Of a stretch of 64,000 bases of DNA, positions 13,697-26,283 are shown piece after piece. Each line of letters opens with the position of its first letter. The first letter of the stretch is position 1. The stretch is from Sitta carolinensis. Taxonomy: Eukaryota; Chordata; Aves; Passeriformes; Sittidae. Both the position numbers and the translations under genes were made by a program. The notes under the pieces are model-generated. The model was not told the origin of the DNA. It made no database searches and worked only from the letters and a program-made list of their open reading frames with translations. The stretch lies in contig CM063313.1 in the NCBI GenBank assembly GCA_032173965.1, forward strand, positions 483,305 to 547,304, given 5' to 3'.

Positions 13697-16600
13697 CTTA
13701 CATACATGCTTTTCAAAAAAATTGAGGAATTAAATATTTTACAGCAAAAATTATTTTAAGCAGAGTTAATAATTAGAGAAGCAGGCTACTTTTACCCAAA
13801 CCCTTGCAAATGCATTGAAGTGTGTCTGAATTTTAAGGGGTCAGCAGTTACAAACATCAGAACAGAGTATACAACAAAGCTCTTCTAAGGGGAGATGAGC
13901 TTTCAGGCTTCCTGAAACAGCAATAGGTATGGGTTTAAAGCTGTGTAGCAACTCAATAGTTTGGCTACTTAAGTGCATCCCTTCTCCACTACTTTGGACT
14001 TAACATCAATACTGCTCTTCCTTTTTATAAATTGTTTTCACCTTTTTAGTTTCTCTGAGCGGCAGTCAACTTCCCATGCATTAGAAATTGGTACCAAGCA
14101 TAAGGGAAGGCTGGGGGAAATCTGAAACCTCTCCTCTTTGAAGGCAGTAGGCTAAGAGGGGACCTCTTGTTCTGGTCCACTCTGGTCTTTCTGATGTTCT
14201 TTTAATTGAGACTGTGACACGGAAGCAGTACGGGAAATCTCTTCTAAAGTTAATAAGGGCAAAAAAAGTATGAAAACTTACGGAATAGAAAATGGTAAAT
14301 CAGAAATAAATTACCTATGAAATGAAGTTTTAGAAGAAGGGTTGAAGGAACACCTTGAATAGAAAACCTTGCCAACATCTTCACAACACCAGGTTAAAGA
14401 CACCAAATCTGGTTCTCTAAAGATTTTTATACCACTTACTCATTTCTACCCTTATTAAGTAAATCAGAATTCTAAGCCTCCTAGCATCAAAATAAAAATT
14501 CATATTCATCACATACTTTTTGCACCTGAAATTACTCTAAGATTTTTGAAGTAAACTTAGCTTTGGCGTTTAGTTTAACTTAGTTGCATTAGAAATTGAT
14601 GCTTTTGAGGCTTTTTTTTCCATGGTAGTTTCCTGGCATGGCCTTCTTCCATTGGAGAGCCTGTCCCTCACTGAGGCCTGATTTTTAACTCCATAGAGAG
14701 AAAAGGACTGTGCAAAGATCCACACTATCCTTAATCTGTGAAGAGCTGTATTGTTAATATGGATCAGCATTGAAGGGAAAAAAATTATAATATATTAAGT
14801 TTTCTTCTGTATCGGTTAATGGAGATTGTCTGTGGCAGTTCCAACTTTGGGCACAAGAGGTAGATATTTTCACATGAAACTTCCATCAAATCCTTACCAT
14901 TACTAATCAGCTTTTCTCCTTCAGGATAAAGGGTAGCCAGGTGTTGCTAATTTCCTCTTCTGTGTTTTATGTAGTAATACATTTACAAAAAGTGAGATTA
15001 ATTGTAAAGATGTAATGCGGAGAATGGGAGTAGCCAAGAATTTATTTATAATGGGTTATTTATTTTGCCATGGGGATCTTGGGGTTTCACAGAGAATGCA
15101 GTGTCTTGTCAATATTTATTCTCTCAACAAAACATTGTTCTATGCACTTACATGCACTTTTGAGATCAGAATACAGACACAGTGAAGCTGATTTTGTGGG
15201 GGATTGAGAGTATAGGTTGCTGGCCTTCAGAGGACCTACACTGAATCTGGCAACCTTCTGTGTGGGTTGGGACTGTTTTGCGAGTTATTTCTTGCTCTCT
15301 TCAACCTTAGCAGATGAAAAAGCCAAGATGGAAAAGCCAACCTGAATAAAAGCCAAGCATATCCGTACCCTTAAACACTGTTACATTTTTAACATATTAA
15401 GTTTACATTATGCGGTTTGGAGGTTTTTTAATAAGTCATAGGGAAGAATTACTTGAGTCCATTGATGTATTTGAATTTTGGACATTGTGAAAACTTTTGC
15501 ATTTCTAAATCTCACTGAGAAAAAGAGACACACTACATTTACTTAATTTTTATAGGGACAACAAGCATACTCCCTGGTTAACAGCTGCATAGAAGAAGGA
15601 TTCTCTGTGATGTGATTATGGAAGATTTTTGTATTAATGCAAAGAGGAGCATTGCTTTGTATTTCAACCTAAATCAACCATTATGTTCAAAATATTATCA
15701 AATTTAATCTTCTTACAACTACCTAAATATGAGACTGCTTTTTTAAAAAGGCATCAGTGGAGGTTTTAAACACACTTTTTCGCAGACATGTTGTTACCCA
15801 AAGTCACAGACTCCAGTGTAAAAACGAATCATTTTCATTCTAGGTCTCTTTTATGATGTGGGCTAGCCAGCACAGTGGGATCTGGTTTGTGTATATGTTC
15901 ATTAGAAGACACATTAACTTTATTGTAGTTACTTACATGAGCAAGGGTTTCTTGCATGAATAAGAGTTTCAGAGAGGGAACTGATCATATGTTGAGGCCT
16001 GATAAACCTTTTCATGAAATGCAGTCAATGATAAATTTCTTGGTTTTGTAAGTCACTATTGCTAGTTATTGTCTGAAGATTTTAATTGTTTTATCAGTGA
16101 GAAAATAGTTGTGTGGAGAATTCTATTACCTCCAAGGCGTCTGAAATTTTAAGTAATTACCTGCCATTAATTTTCCAAAATCCTGTGGATAAAGTGTTCT
16201 CTTTCATTGATGTGACAATTCTAACTTTTCTGTAATGGTGCTTTCCAATGGATCATCAATTCATGCTGTTTTTTGTGATAATCCCTTTTCGTTGTGAAAA
16301 CTGCCCTAAGCAGATTCCTGTATCCAATGCATTCACTTTCTTCAGGTGTCATTTTGCTGAATTGTATCAGGTCAATTTTGCTCAGAGGTTTGGTTCTGTG
16401 ACTACATAACCCCTGCTATGGCAGATGATTTATAATTGCTGTCTCGCACTCTGCAAATTACCAATGATACAAAAAAGTTAGCCTTCGGTTGGTCCTTGTA
16501 ACATTCATTGGCTGGTCAACTTTTCACTGTGTTCCAACACATTGTTGAAGTTGGAAGAATAATTAATTTGAAGTAGTAGATTTGACAGCATCCACAGAAA

Positions 16601-19033
16601 TCTCTGCAATACTGTTCCACGTCAGTGAGAGCATGAACATTCTATCACTCTCTTATGTTAATTTAATAACTTTCTTCATATACATGCAGTATTTTCCACA
16701 TAAAAGAAAAGCAGCTGTGGAACAATAACTGAAGAAAACTCCAGCTAATGCAGTTTTACATTTCCAAATTAACTTCCTTCTTAAGAAACCCTCAAGAGGA
16801 ACAATCCAAATAAATTTTTTTAATGCAGTGTTAATACTTCAAGAATTTAAGCAGCAAAAGCCAGAAGGAGATAGTAAAATGCTATCCTTTTAGCTTGGGG
16901 TGTTTGCAGAAATGTCCTTCAGCACAAAGCAGTTACAGATCTGGTAGGTCAAGAGTCCATCGTGAGGAAACCCAGTCCTTCCTACAGGACCTGAGTGTGA
17001 CTTTAAATGAACCACTTTTCTTATCAGCCAGACAAGCTGTTTCATGCAGGGAGAACACAGACACTCTATCCTGTCCCCAGGCAGCAAGAAGCCAAAAGGA
17101 GCAAATCTGCCTTGGTACAACCATGTGTGTTTCAGGCCCCAGACTGCTTCTGGGAGTACAAATCAGACACCACAGAACAATTTTGCAGTGGTTCTTTTGT
17201 TTTGACTTCACATCCCGACTGACCCACTTGACACATTTTTAGTAACAAGGTTTGGAGTTCAGCGTGCATCCTGGTTGTGTGCTACGTAAGGCAAGAGCAG
17301 CCTAATAGAAGGCAGTCATATGCTGTAATAGCTAGGTAGTACAATTCCTAAACTGCAGCTTCCTGCATTAGCTTTTGAATACATGAGTGTGCCTACGATA
17401 TGTGATTATTGTTTGTGAAGTAAATAGTCTTACAGTTATGTAATAAATAACAAATACAGTATGTTGTACCAGGAAACTGAAGTACGATGCAATTAGAAAA
17501 CCAGGTTAGTTTGTACTTTTGAGCTGAATCGGATTTCCTGTTTCAGTACCAAAAATGCACCACATAAGAAGGTAGATGGAACTTGTAGAACTAATGGAAA
17601 ATAATGGCATGGTGAATTTGGATCACTATTTCAAAATCGACCTTTCCTACTTTAAAATTAGGTGTGTAAAGTTTAATACTATACAGTTTACAGCTTTTGA
17701 TATTTTAGCATAACAATGTATGAAAAAGCTAAAAATGCAGAACTTGGCCGAGGTACTGAAAAACCTCCTGGTTTGTGCTTATCAGATCCAACTGGGAAAA
17801 CTTTTTACACAGAACTGGAGAGGTTTACTCTTAACTGCAGCTTTCATTTGAGAAAAGGTGATGGATACACCAGCAGAATAATTTAGGCCATTCAGTGCAG
17901 GGAGAAGAGAACTGTTGCCAAAATGTGGTTTGTTATGATTTTTCACAACAGTCCAACTGCTACTAGTAATAGTTACTCAGTTCAGAGGTTAAGTTTTTAA
18001 AAATTGTCTTATTGTTTACTCGACATCTCTTTTTTATATTAAATGGTAACTAGATAGAATTTAAAGCTAATGAACTTGCAGTGGAAAAAACCCATCTCTT
18101 CTTTCACTTAATAGTGCAACTTTAGATTATCCCAGAAATATGATTACAGAGCAGTGGATTAAGTTAGCTAAACTATTTTAGCCACTTTATCTGGGACAGT
18201 AAAAATCACCCAGAAAGTTGGGTGTTAATTTTAATACACAGCCTCCAAACGTGACTGAAATGAACATTGCTCTCTTTGCTGTCAGGAGGCATGAAATGCA
18301 AGGATCTGGTTCTGTTTGGCAAGCACTTAAATGGGCCTGTGTGTTACATATTTAAATTTATCTGTTTCTTCCATCCGACTATTTGACTTGCACCAATGTA
18401 AAATTTTCAGGTGTGTTTCCTGGAGGTTGAAGCTCATTGCTTCACTTCCTGAACTGCTTTCCTGCAATGCACTACTTCTAGATTATTCTTAAGCATGACC
18501 TTGATCTACTTGCAGAAAGACAGAATTTCAATCATATGGTTCCAAGCTTTTATAATTAACTATGCACAATTCAGTAAGTGGCAAGATCCCATTCAGGCTG
18601 TTACCTAAAAGGAAAAAGAGAAGCTATTTTTCTCTCCTTAGTTAATTGTTAATATTTCTATTGTGCAGATTGCCTAGTAAATAGTTTCTCTGTTTCTTGT
18701 TTTCATTCATCTTAAAATTACCAGAGCTACTGTAGTAATTTGCTTCATATAAATGCATATAACTAATCTCTTTATGAACAAAAGCTCACTTCAGAAAACT
18801 CTATCTCCAATGAGAAGAATATTACTACGTCTACCACCTTAACTTAATATGTCCCTATTGCAAATCTGTGGCTCTATATATTTCAGGAAAAAAATGCGTG
18901 ACTTTATTAATTAGACTCTATGAACATAATTTTCATATTTGTATTTGAATCACAAGGAACTAAAAAGCAGATATTCTTTGCTCTGCCTGGCTAAACTTTT
19001 AGAAATGTACTGCCTAATTTGAAATGCATGGGA
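13697..19033. other. AT-rich intergenic DNA, no gene recognised
   Basis: More than 5 kb of AT-rich sequence without a recognisable exon, RNA gene or repeat family. The short open frames near 16.9-17.2 kb resemble nothing I know. Confidence 0.45.
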
Positions 19034-20112
19034 GCCAGGGGGCAGAAACAGGCATGGGCCACCTTTGCCTCTTTCACTTCTTGTGGTGCCAGTTTGCTCT
19101 GAGCACCTTCCCCCTGGGGCATTTCTTGCCAGCCCTCTGGACAGGGCAGAGCGGTGCAGGGACAGCTCTGGGTCTGCTCTGTGCTTGTGTCTCAGGTGCC
19201 CCCAGCTGAACGTGCACAGGAGCCTGGCTCCGTCGGAGGGCCCAGGCCGCACCGCCTGCACGGGGGAAGCAGAAGGACTCCTGCCGCCGGCTCTGCTCTG
19301 CCTCTGAGAGGAGCGAGAGTCTGCAGGTCCTTCAGTGGAGAAGCAAGTCCAGAGCTTCCTCTCAAAGTGCAGCCAGTCGTCCTGCCCCCTTTCCAAATTG
19401 TCTGCTGCCTAATAATGTCACCGGAGGTTTTCCCTCCTGCGGGGGTACAGAGCTGGTCTCTCACCTCAACACTCATTCCCTGAACCTTGGAGAAGCAGCC
19501 TGTTTTTCAGGGCAATTGCTGGGGGGACACGCACGGGGACAGCCCACCAGCAATCCCTTAGCCAACAGTTAATGCAGAATTCCTCCGTCTCTCCTCCAGC
19601 TCCCTTGAAGGAGCTAGATGTCCGTCTCAAAAGACTGTGGCATTCCTCCAAGAGACTAGCACTGACAGAATTACTGTTTCACTCTAATGGCCTTCCCCTT
19701 TGTTTTAAGCCTTAGGTCCCAGATATGGCAGAACCCGGCCCTCTGGACTGCTTTCCTGCCTAACATAAGCAGGAGCAAATCTTGCTTCCTTCCCTGTCCC
19801 CTTGTCCCTCACAGGCCAGCTTACTGAGGGAGCAGTGTAACAAGGCCCCCTGCAAAGCAGATACTCCAAATCGGCCCTGCCCTGGCTCCATCAGACAAGG
19901 GCAAGCTCCTGTCAGCATGCCAGAAGCATTCTGGTAATTCCCCCCTCCCTGGCCCCCTCTCCATCCTCCCCTGCCCCGGCTCCCAAAGCCTGGCCAGGCA
20001 AAGCCATTTACTGGGCTAAAGAAAGGAGTGAGTCTGATGCCTCTTTGGTGCAAGTTCCAAAGCGGTGAGAAGCGAGAGGATGCTCTGCACACCCACTCTG
20101 CTCTAGCTAAGG
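19034..20112. repeat. 1,079-bp direct duplication, copy A
   Basis: This segment is repeated at 26514-27592 in the same orientation with a constant offset of 7,480 bp and no indel. By eye I find only about four substitutions (for example near 19682, 19706 and 19742), so identity is near 99.6%. The left flank is unique. The right flank runs into the 3' side of the minus-strand ELM2-SANT gene. Open frames inside it occur on both strands and I recognise no protein. It lies downstream of that gene. Confidence 0.93.
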
Positions 20113-20619
20113 AGGTTGGTGGAGGCCCGGAGCGGGAGGCTGGTCCTTTACCCACAAACTGAAGCTGAATTACAGCATCCTTTCTAGTGCATGGGGATGT
20201 TAATTTTATAGAAAAGTCCTGGGAGATTGCCAAGTCCACCTGTCCACCGAAATTAAGCAAAGCTCTCTTGCTTGGCAACAAAAAGGTCTAAACCCCACAG
20301 CTTTTATCCCTCCAAGGACAATGAGACAAGACCACTCCTTTAGATGCAATTCACTGAATGAAAGCAAGCCTCCCTGTCCACGCCCAGCCGAGATTTGGAG
20401 GAATCAAAGGCTGAAAGACCACCGTGATTTCCTTGGTGGTCCTGGGGACACACCTTTGGAAGTGCTGCCAGCTGAGCCAGGGGCTGGGCCTGTGGGAGGA
20501 CTCCTGTGCCCAGACTGTCTCTCAGGGCAAAGGCTGTGTTTGCCACACCAACCAAATGTTACGGACATTGCTTGAGTGATTTCATAGAGACAAAAAGACA
20601 AAATGGAACAAACGCTGGT

Positions 20620-21020
20620 TTAATGATACAGATTTTATCCTAACAAAGGCAAAACGACATAAGATGGAGCACAGCGATCAACACCAAACCCCTGACATTT
20701 AATAAGAATTCTAATTAGAATAACAATAATAAATTTTTCATAGTACTAGCGAATCTTAATAAATGGAGAAATGCCTATCTAGTAAACAAAATCAAAGAAT
20801 GAACAACCCTAAGAACTGAATGATAAAGACAGACTTTGTCTTAAGAAAGTCAAAATGACAAAAGATGGAATGTAGCCAACAACACAGAAACTCTTACAAT
20901 TAATAATAATAATTCCAATAACAATAATAAATTTTTCCTGCTGCTAATGAATCTTTACTAATAGAATGGAAATGCCTATCTAGTAAACAAAATCAAAGCA
21001 TGAAAAACCCCTAAGAACTT
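20620..21020. repeat. Diverged tandem duplication, about 196-bp unit
   Basis: Two successive copies of an AT-rich unit (about 20622-20818 and 20819-21020) share landmarks such as AATAATAAATTTTTC and AAATGCCTATCTAGTAAACA in the same order. They differ by scattered substitutions and small indels. The array sits immediately 3' of the minus-strand gene's stop codon and could form part of its 3' UTR or spacer. Confidence 0.75.
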
Positions 21021-21066
21021 AAAAAACAATCTTATTTCTATCTACTATTCTTGATGGCTGCTCTTG

Positions 21067-21736
21067 CTAGCCATGGACAAGTGCAGGGCTAATTTGGTCT
21101 TCCGTCTTGGGGAGAGGCTCTGCTTTCTTCCGTGGCCGATGTCTTCTCCTATGTGCGTTCCTTTCCTTCACGCTTTCAAACACCCTGGAAGGTAGGAAAC
21201 AAGGCATCCGTTGTTGATTCAACACACACCCTTAAACCAAGGTCCCAGATTGCTGTTTCTCTATGAATTTCAGTCTTTTCAGGCTGCGACACATTTCTAA
21301 ATGGATCAGCACCATGAATCCGGTCTTTCTTGTTTCAATTGTGCCACATCTCTTCCCTACTTGCATGACTTGCATGTCTCGTTGGGGTGCGGCAAGGGTT
21401 CCTTCTGAATGCTGGGGTTGAAGTGAGCGGTTGGGGTTGAAAGCAGGATGCAATGGCAGCGAGGGGCGATCCTGCCAGTGCTGTCAGGCCGCGCTGTGTT
21501 GCCTTTGAGAAGGGCCAGCCTGTTCTAGTGCAAAGGGCTGGGCTTTGAGCAGAAAGAGGCAGAGGTGCTCACCGTTTGCACTGCCCGCAGGGAAAGGGGC
21601 CTCCCGCCGAGCGAGGCGGCCGGGGCGGTTGGCAGCAGGGACACTCCACTCTGCGAGCCTTCCTGCGGCTTCTCTTCCCTGTCTCCCCGTTCTCCTGTGC
21701 GGGAGGGCTTCCGCTCCTCTTTGCTTTGCCCAAAGT
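21067..21736 (-). CDS. Last two exons: C2H2 finger and stop
   Basis: Exon 21736-21573 ends GGPFPCGQCK plus CG. The last exon supplies the third base of the Arg codon and continues VFESVKERNAHRRRH, so the intron interrupts a C-x2-C-x12-H-x3-H finger just after its second Cys. TRERF1 and ZNF541 carry the same finger type (CGxVF...K(S/E)R(N/S)AHxxxH) near their C-terminus. The stop is TAG at 21069-21067. Confidence 0.85.
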
Positions 21737-24700
21737 CTGGAAATCAAAGAACCTGCATCAATTTTTCCTTCCTCTCCAAAAGCTGGAGATCAGAGTGTCC
21801 AGCTGCAAAAATCTATTGGCCTAAGCAAATTCCTCCAAACCCTAAGCACTGAGAAAACGGCTGGATTTGGCAGTGGCATGTGTCGGGGTGCCAACACAGC
21901 ACCTGCGGGAAAAAGCACCTCCCTTCTTTATACCACCCAAAGTGGTGGTATAAATATGTCTGTATCTCTAGTTCGACATTGCTTATTTGTACCTCTCTGC
22001 CTAACATGTCTGTATGCCCATTTTTCTTCCACACATATATAGGGAATGGCTTTTAAACTCAGGCAAATGAAGACACATGGTTACTCACTCTCTACTCCCC
22101 AAAACAATCTATCTTTCTGGAAAGCAAATTGCTGTTTACCTGTAAGGAAAGTTTTAGCGGAGCCACAGCTGCGGCAGCTCCTTTTTGGGGAGTACTTTTT
22201 GGGGATGCTGCAAAAGATGCCTGAAAATCTGCAGCATTTCCATGAACACAGCCAGGATGACTGATGCAAGCAAGCAGTGGGGAATTAAGGATCTGATTGG
22301 AGTCAGTGCAGGTGCCAGCCCTGGCAAAAGCAGTCTCTGGAGAGATTTGAGAGCAGCAGCACAATGCGGCCCTGGGCAGCGTTTGCTGCGCCTTTGCCAG
22401 TGCATGGGACAACGTGATCCTGGCAAAGCGGCGTCTTGCATGGCTCGCCAGCAGGTTTTGTCCCCTTCTCCCAGTTTCTTAAGCCTCCTGGCATGTCTTG
22501 ATTTTCTTCCCACTCACCTGAGTTAGTATGCCGACAATTTTATGTTCTTTTTTCCAGGAGGAGTAGTAGTACTCCACACACTGTGCCACGGTCTTACTCT
22601 GGATCTGTTGTGAAGAGAAAAAACAAGGACTCTACAATGGCCATCTTGCAGGGTGCATTGGAGAAAAAGTGGACGATGGAGGCATAAAGGGAGTAAAAGC
22701 GTGGAGTAAATTGAGTCATGTGTAAAATGAAATAAATATGGAGTCAAAGAGTCATTATGGCATGGAGCAAACCGTGTATTATGCTATGTGGTCACACGCA
22801 TAGGGCACAGATTACAGCAAATCCATCATACACGGTTTTACTTTCCCCTGTTCACTCCAGTTTTGCCAGCACAACGTGTGGTGGAAGCACCAGCACGCCT
22901 AGGAGACAAATCTGACTGAGTAAACCTGCGTCTTGCAAAGCAACTTGGAGAGAAAGGGCTGGAGAGGCAGAATCCCCACTTCCATGCAGGCCAATGATGT
23001 CCGTTTCATTCTTATTTTAATAGATTTGGTATTTGAGAAGAGAGAGACTGAATTCCAGTCTTTGGTAGTAGAAATAATCAACATTCCCTTCTGGTGATCT
23101 GTTAGGCTAAAGAAGGTCCTATGGCTTTACCTGTTTCTGGAGGAGATGAAAATCCTTGCCGTAGGTGTGCAAGGCCTTTTGGAAGGTCTCCTTCTCCTCA
23201 GGTGTCCATGTGTCAGAGCCTGGCAATCAAAAGCAGTGGGTTAATGGATCCCTCTCTCCCCTTGAAGCAGATCCCAGTGGCCGCCAAAGTGAAATTGGTG
23301 CCACGCATCCTTCACCTGCGTCCATGCCTGCTGCCTCAGAAAGTAATGGAGACAAGAGCAGGCATTACCCCGGGACAAAAGCACAGGGAAACAAGTCAAG
23401 CTGGAGGAGTAGATGCTGCCACTTTCCCCACCCCCAGAGAAGGTGAGACCTGGGGCTGGTGTTACTTGTTCAAGCATAAATGCCTGGCGTGGCAATTGCC
23501 AGGGGCCAGCAGCATCTTTCAGTGAAGGAGGAAGCTGTGCTTTGGTTACCTGTGTAATGATAATCAGCCAAGGGATGGCCTTCAGTTGTCAGCGGCCTCC
23601 CCAAGAGCAGCATCTCCAGAGCCTCCTGCAAGATCAAAGGGAAAAAGGCTTTAGCTGCCCCACCAGAGAAGGAGGAGCCCAACCCCACAAATGCTGCATT
23701 TCAGCTACTTTGCCTCTTCAGGGGATTCAGTCCACAGCATCTCCTATGGGTCAAACGTTGTGATTTGCTCCCAGTGCCTCCTTGTTTTGCTGCCCAGCCC
23801 TTTGACTCTGCTCCCCAAGAGTGCCGCTTTGCTCACCAACTCAATGCTTTTGTTCCTCCTGCACCCAGAATTGGCTGGGCTCACTGAGGCTTCTGGGAAT
23901 TTCCCCTCAATCCACCCCAAAACGTCTCAGAGAACACAGCTCTCGGGGAGGTTTACAAGGCAGCTGGCTGCGGGCCCCAGCGCTGGTGCCTCCAGCAGAG
24001 ATATTCTCCCTGCTCGAGGCATTTGGCCTCACCCCCGACGCAGCTGGAGGAGACGCAGCAGGCAGCAAGTGCTCTCCTCAGCTCTCTTCTTCATGGAGCA
24101 GCCAGGGAAGGCTATTCCCAGTGCCCAGGCCTTATTAATTCCCTGTGCACTCTTCTGCGCACCCTAACAGCCGCTTCTTACCGGAACACTGTTGCTCGCC
24201 TTGTGCAGGCAGTGCAGGGCGAGCTCCAGGTTAACTGCTGCTCCGGGAATGCCATGGGAGTGGGCCATGTCCAGCAGTTCTCTTACTGCAAGCACAACAA
24301 AAACCCAGGCAAAGTCAGGCTTGAGGCAAGAGCAGGGCAAGGTTGCCGCACAAGGCAGAGGGAAAGCACAAGAGCTAAAGACAGCAGGTTGGAGAGTGTG
24401 AAAAGGACAGCAGAGAACGGGGCAGCTGAACCCAGGGCCCACGTAGTGCTGGCTCTCCCTTCAAAGGAGCTTTGGTAATAAGAAGCCACGGCCAATCTCC
24501 CTCTTCCCGTGGCAAATGGCCCTGGCCAATTCAGAGAGCAGGAAGGTTGTTCTTTCTCCTGCTCTGCCGCAGAAGAAGAGCATTCTCCTTGCCTCTAACA
24601 CTCCCACACGAGAAGATGGATGTCAGCAGGAGAGAAGCAGAGCATGCAAAAAGAGCAGGCTTTTACACACCAGAGTATCTGAGGGGTGGAAGGAAAGCTT

Positions 24701-25064
24701 GACAGCTACCTCTGTCGGGTTTTTCCATGTCCCAGTCATCTTCCCCCCAGGGCTTCCAGACCAGGAAGGCAGGCTCTTCATCCTCACTTGGAGGTCTGCT
24801 CTGCAGCTTGGGGAGCTCGGCCTGAAAGTCACTGCCAACATTGACGTGTCTAAAAGAAGAAAGAAGTGGAGGGAAGAAAGGTGAGGAGTCAAGAGACACA
24901 TGCCGTGCACCCACGGGCTTGAACCAATCCTCCCCCCCCCGACTCTGAAAGAGCAGTTCTCCTGCTCGCCATTCCTCAAGATTGCCATCCTTTAATCCCT
25001 GTGCCAAAACTCACGGCCGAGTGTGGCCTCTTGCTTTCCTCTTCATTGTGCCTCTCCTTTCCAC
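21067..25064 (-). CDS. ELM2-SANT-C2H2 zinc-finger protein (TRERF1/ZNF541/MIDEAS family)
   Basis: Nine minus-strand exons join in phase with GT/AG sites: 25064-25015, 24849-24710, 24285-24182, 23625-23550, 23219-23131, 22604-22518, 22220-22140, 21736-21573 and 21184-21067. The likely start is the ATG at 25046-25044 (A at -3), giving 296 residues. Residues 12 to about 92 form an ELM2 domain (NVGSDFQAELPKL, FLVWKPWGEDD, LELALHCLHKA). ADYHYTGSDTWTPEEKETF leads into a SANT domain at about 122-168 with KTVAQCVEYYYSSWKK. A basic stretch (KRSRRKARR, 224-232), a Cys cluster (CPCC, 235-238) and a C2H2 finger (C253, C256, H269, H273) follow. In this family ELM2-SANT binds HDAC1/2 in nuclear corepressor complexes. 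No frame break is seen. It is far shorter than family members of roughly 1,000 residues or more, so N-terminal exons may be missed or lost. Exon 7 (22220-22140) is the least certain. Confidence 0.85.
22518..23219 (-). CDS. SANT domain split over two exons
   Basis: Exon 23219-23131 encodes SDTWTPEEKETFQKALHTYG and on to LLQKQ. Exon 22604-22518 begins IQSKTVAQCVEYYYSSWKK. Together they make one SANT repeat in which the helix-3 motif KTVAQCVEYYY is almost identical to that of ELM2-SANT corepressors. The intron of about 525 bp between them has canonical ends. Confidence 0.88.
24710..24849 (-). CDS. ELM2-encoding exon of the minus-strand gene
   Basis: The acceptor CTTTTAG and donor GAG|GTAGCT bound 46 complete codons carrying the ELM2 signature: NVGSDFQAELPKLQ, then an acidic stretch, then PAFLVWKPWG. 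The split codons at each end join cleanly to the neighbouring exons (CC+A for Pro, G+TA for Val). Confidence 0.87.
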
Positions 25065-25224
25065 CTGAAAGAGATCAAAACAATGCTCCAGATCAAAATC
25101 CTTCTGCCAAGATGTGTCAGTAGCCTTCCTTCTCCTCCTCCTCATTGCAAACCACAAACTGCTCTGTCCTAGCTGCCCTCAGTTTGGTGTAATTGCTGTG
25201 TTTTTCACTTGGAATTTCCCTGGC

Positions 25225-25580
25225 AGGACCCTGTAGCGGTCTGCAGGGTCCTCGAGAGGGAAGCAGAAGGACATGCACTGCTGCCTTTGGTCTCAGGGCC
25301 AGTGAGAAGACCTGAGGGAATGGCATGGAAGTTGCGCCAAGGAAGGCTTGGGTTGGATAGGAGGCAAAGGTTCTTCCCCCCGAGGGTGGCTGGGCACTGG
25401 AACAGCGTCCCCAGGGAACGGGTCAGTGCAGCAAGCCTGACAGGGTGCAGAAATTCTTTGGACACTGCTCTTGGGCACAGGCTCTGATTCTTGAGGCTGT
25501 CCTGTGCAGGCCCAGGAGCTGCACTCGACCATCTCTGTGAATCCCTTCCAACCCAGAAAATTCTGTGATACTGTGGTTGT
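25225..25580 (+). mobile_element. CR1 LINE 3' fragment
   Basis: This contains the end of the CR1 frame and its 3' UTR. It includes a degenerate RLGLDRRQRFFPPRVAGHWNS-type block and ends CCAACCCAGAAAATTCTGTGATACTGTG, a CR1-type tail. It lies upstream of the first assigned coding exon of the minus-strand gene, either in its first intron or in its 5' flank. Confidence 0.8.
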
Positions 25581-26283
25581 GTTCTTGAGAAGGACCACTC
25601 AAGAGGGCATTGCACGGCTGCCTCTGACCACAAGGCAGAAGCAGCCCAACAGGCATTGAGAAGCTGGGACAAATCTCTACCAATATCTCTGGAGAAGAGA
25701 GATCCAATGCAGGTGGAACCAAAAATCTATGAAGCTATTAAAATATAATGTATCTGAAAGTGATGAAAGTACATAAGCCTAGAAGAATCACGGATAGTAG
25801 AGCATTTCTGTGGGTAAGGGCCAGGATTGGAGTACAAGCCCATCAAGTTGCTTCCATGCCCTGAACTACAGGGATCACACGGGAGAAGTCCCACTGTTCT
25901 GCTTTTTAAAGCTTTGGAGGAGGGGTGAGCAGAGCCAGGGACTTGTTGACACTGAAGCCCTGACCTGCTCAGTAACGCCCAGGTTGTTTTGGGGTCACCA
26001 CAACATAGGTTTAGCACTTAAATAGGGACTAAGAACTTTGAATCAGGTCATCAGTGGACAAGAATCTCAAAGGGCACCATGACAGCTATCTACATCCCCT
26101 ATGGAAAGGTCTGCATTTCCACTGGAGGCATCACGATTCCTACAGAAGTTGGACTTGTGTTTCATGTGTAACCTCATCTGGAGAAAGTGACCATAGAGCC
26201 CGTGTGTGGTGCTTGGTGGCACAGCCAGCTGGAGCCTCCTGCCGTTCTGTTAGTGGTTTGAGGGCAGATGGGGATTCTCTTAC

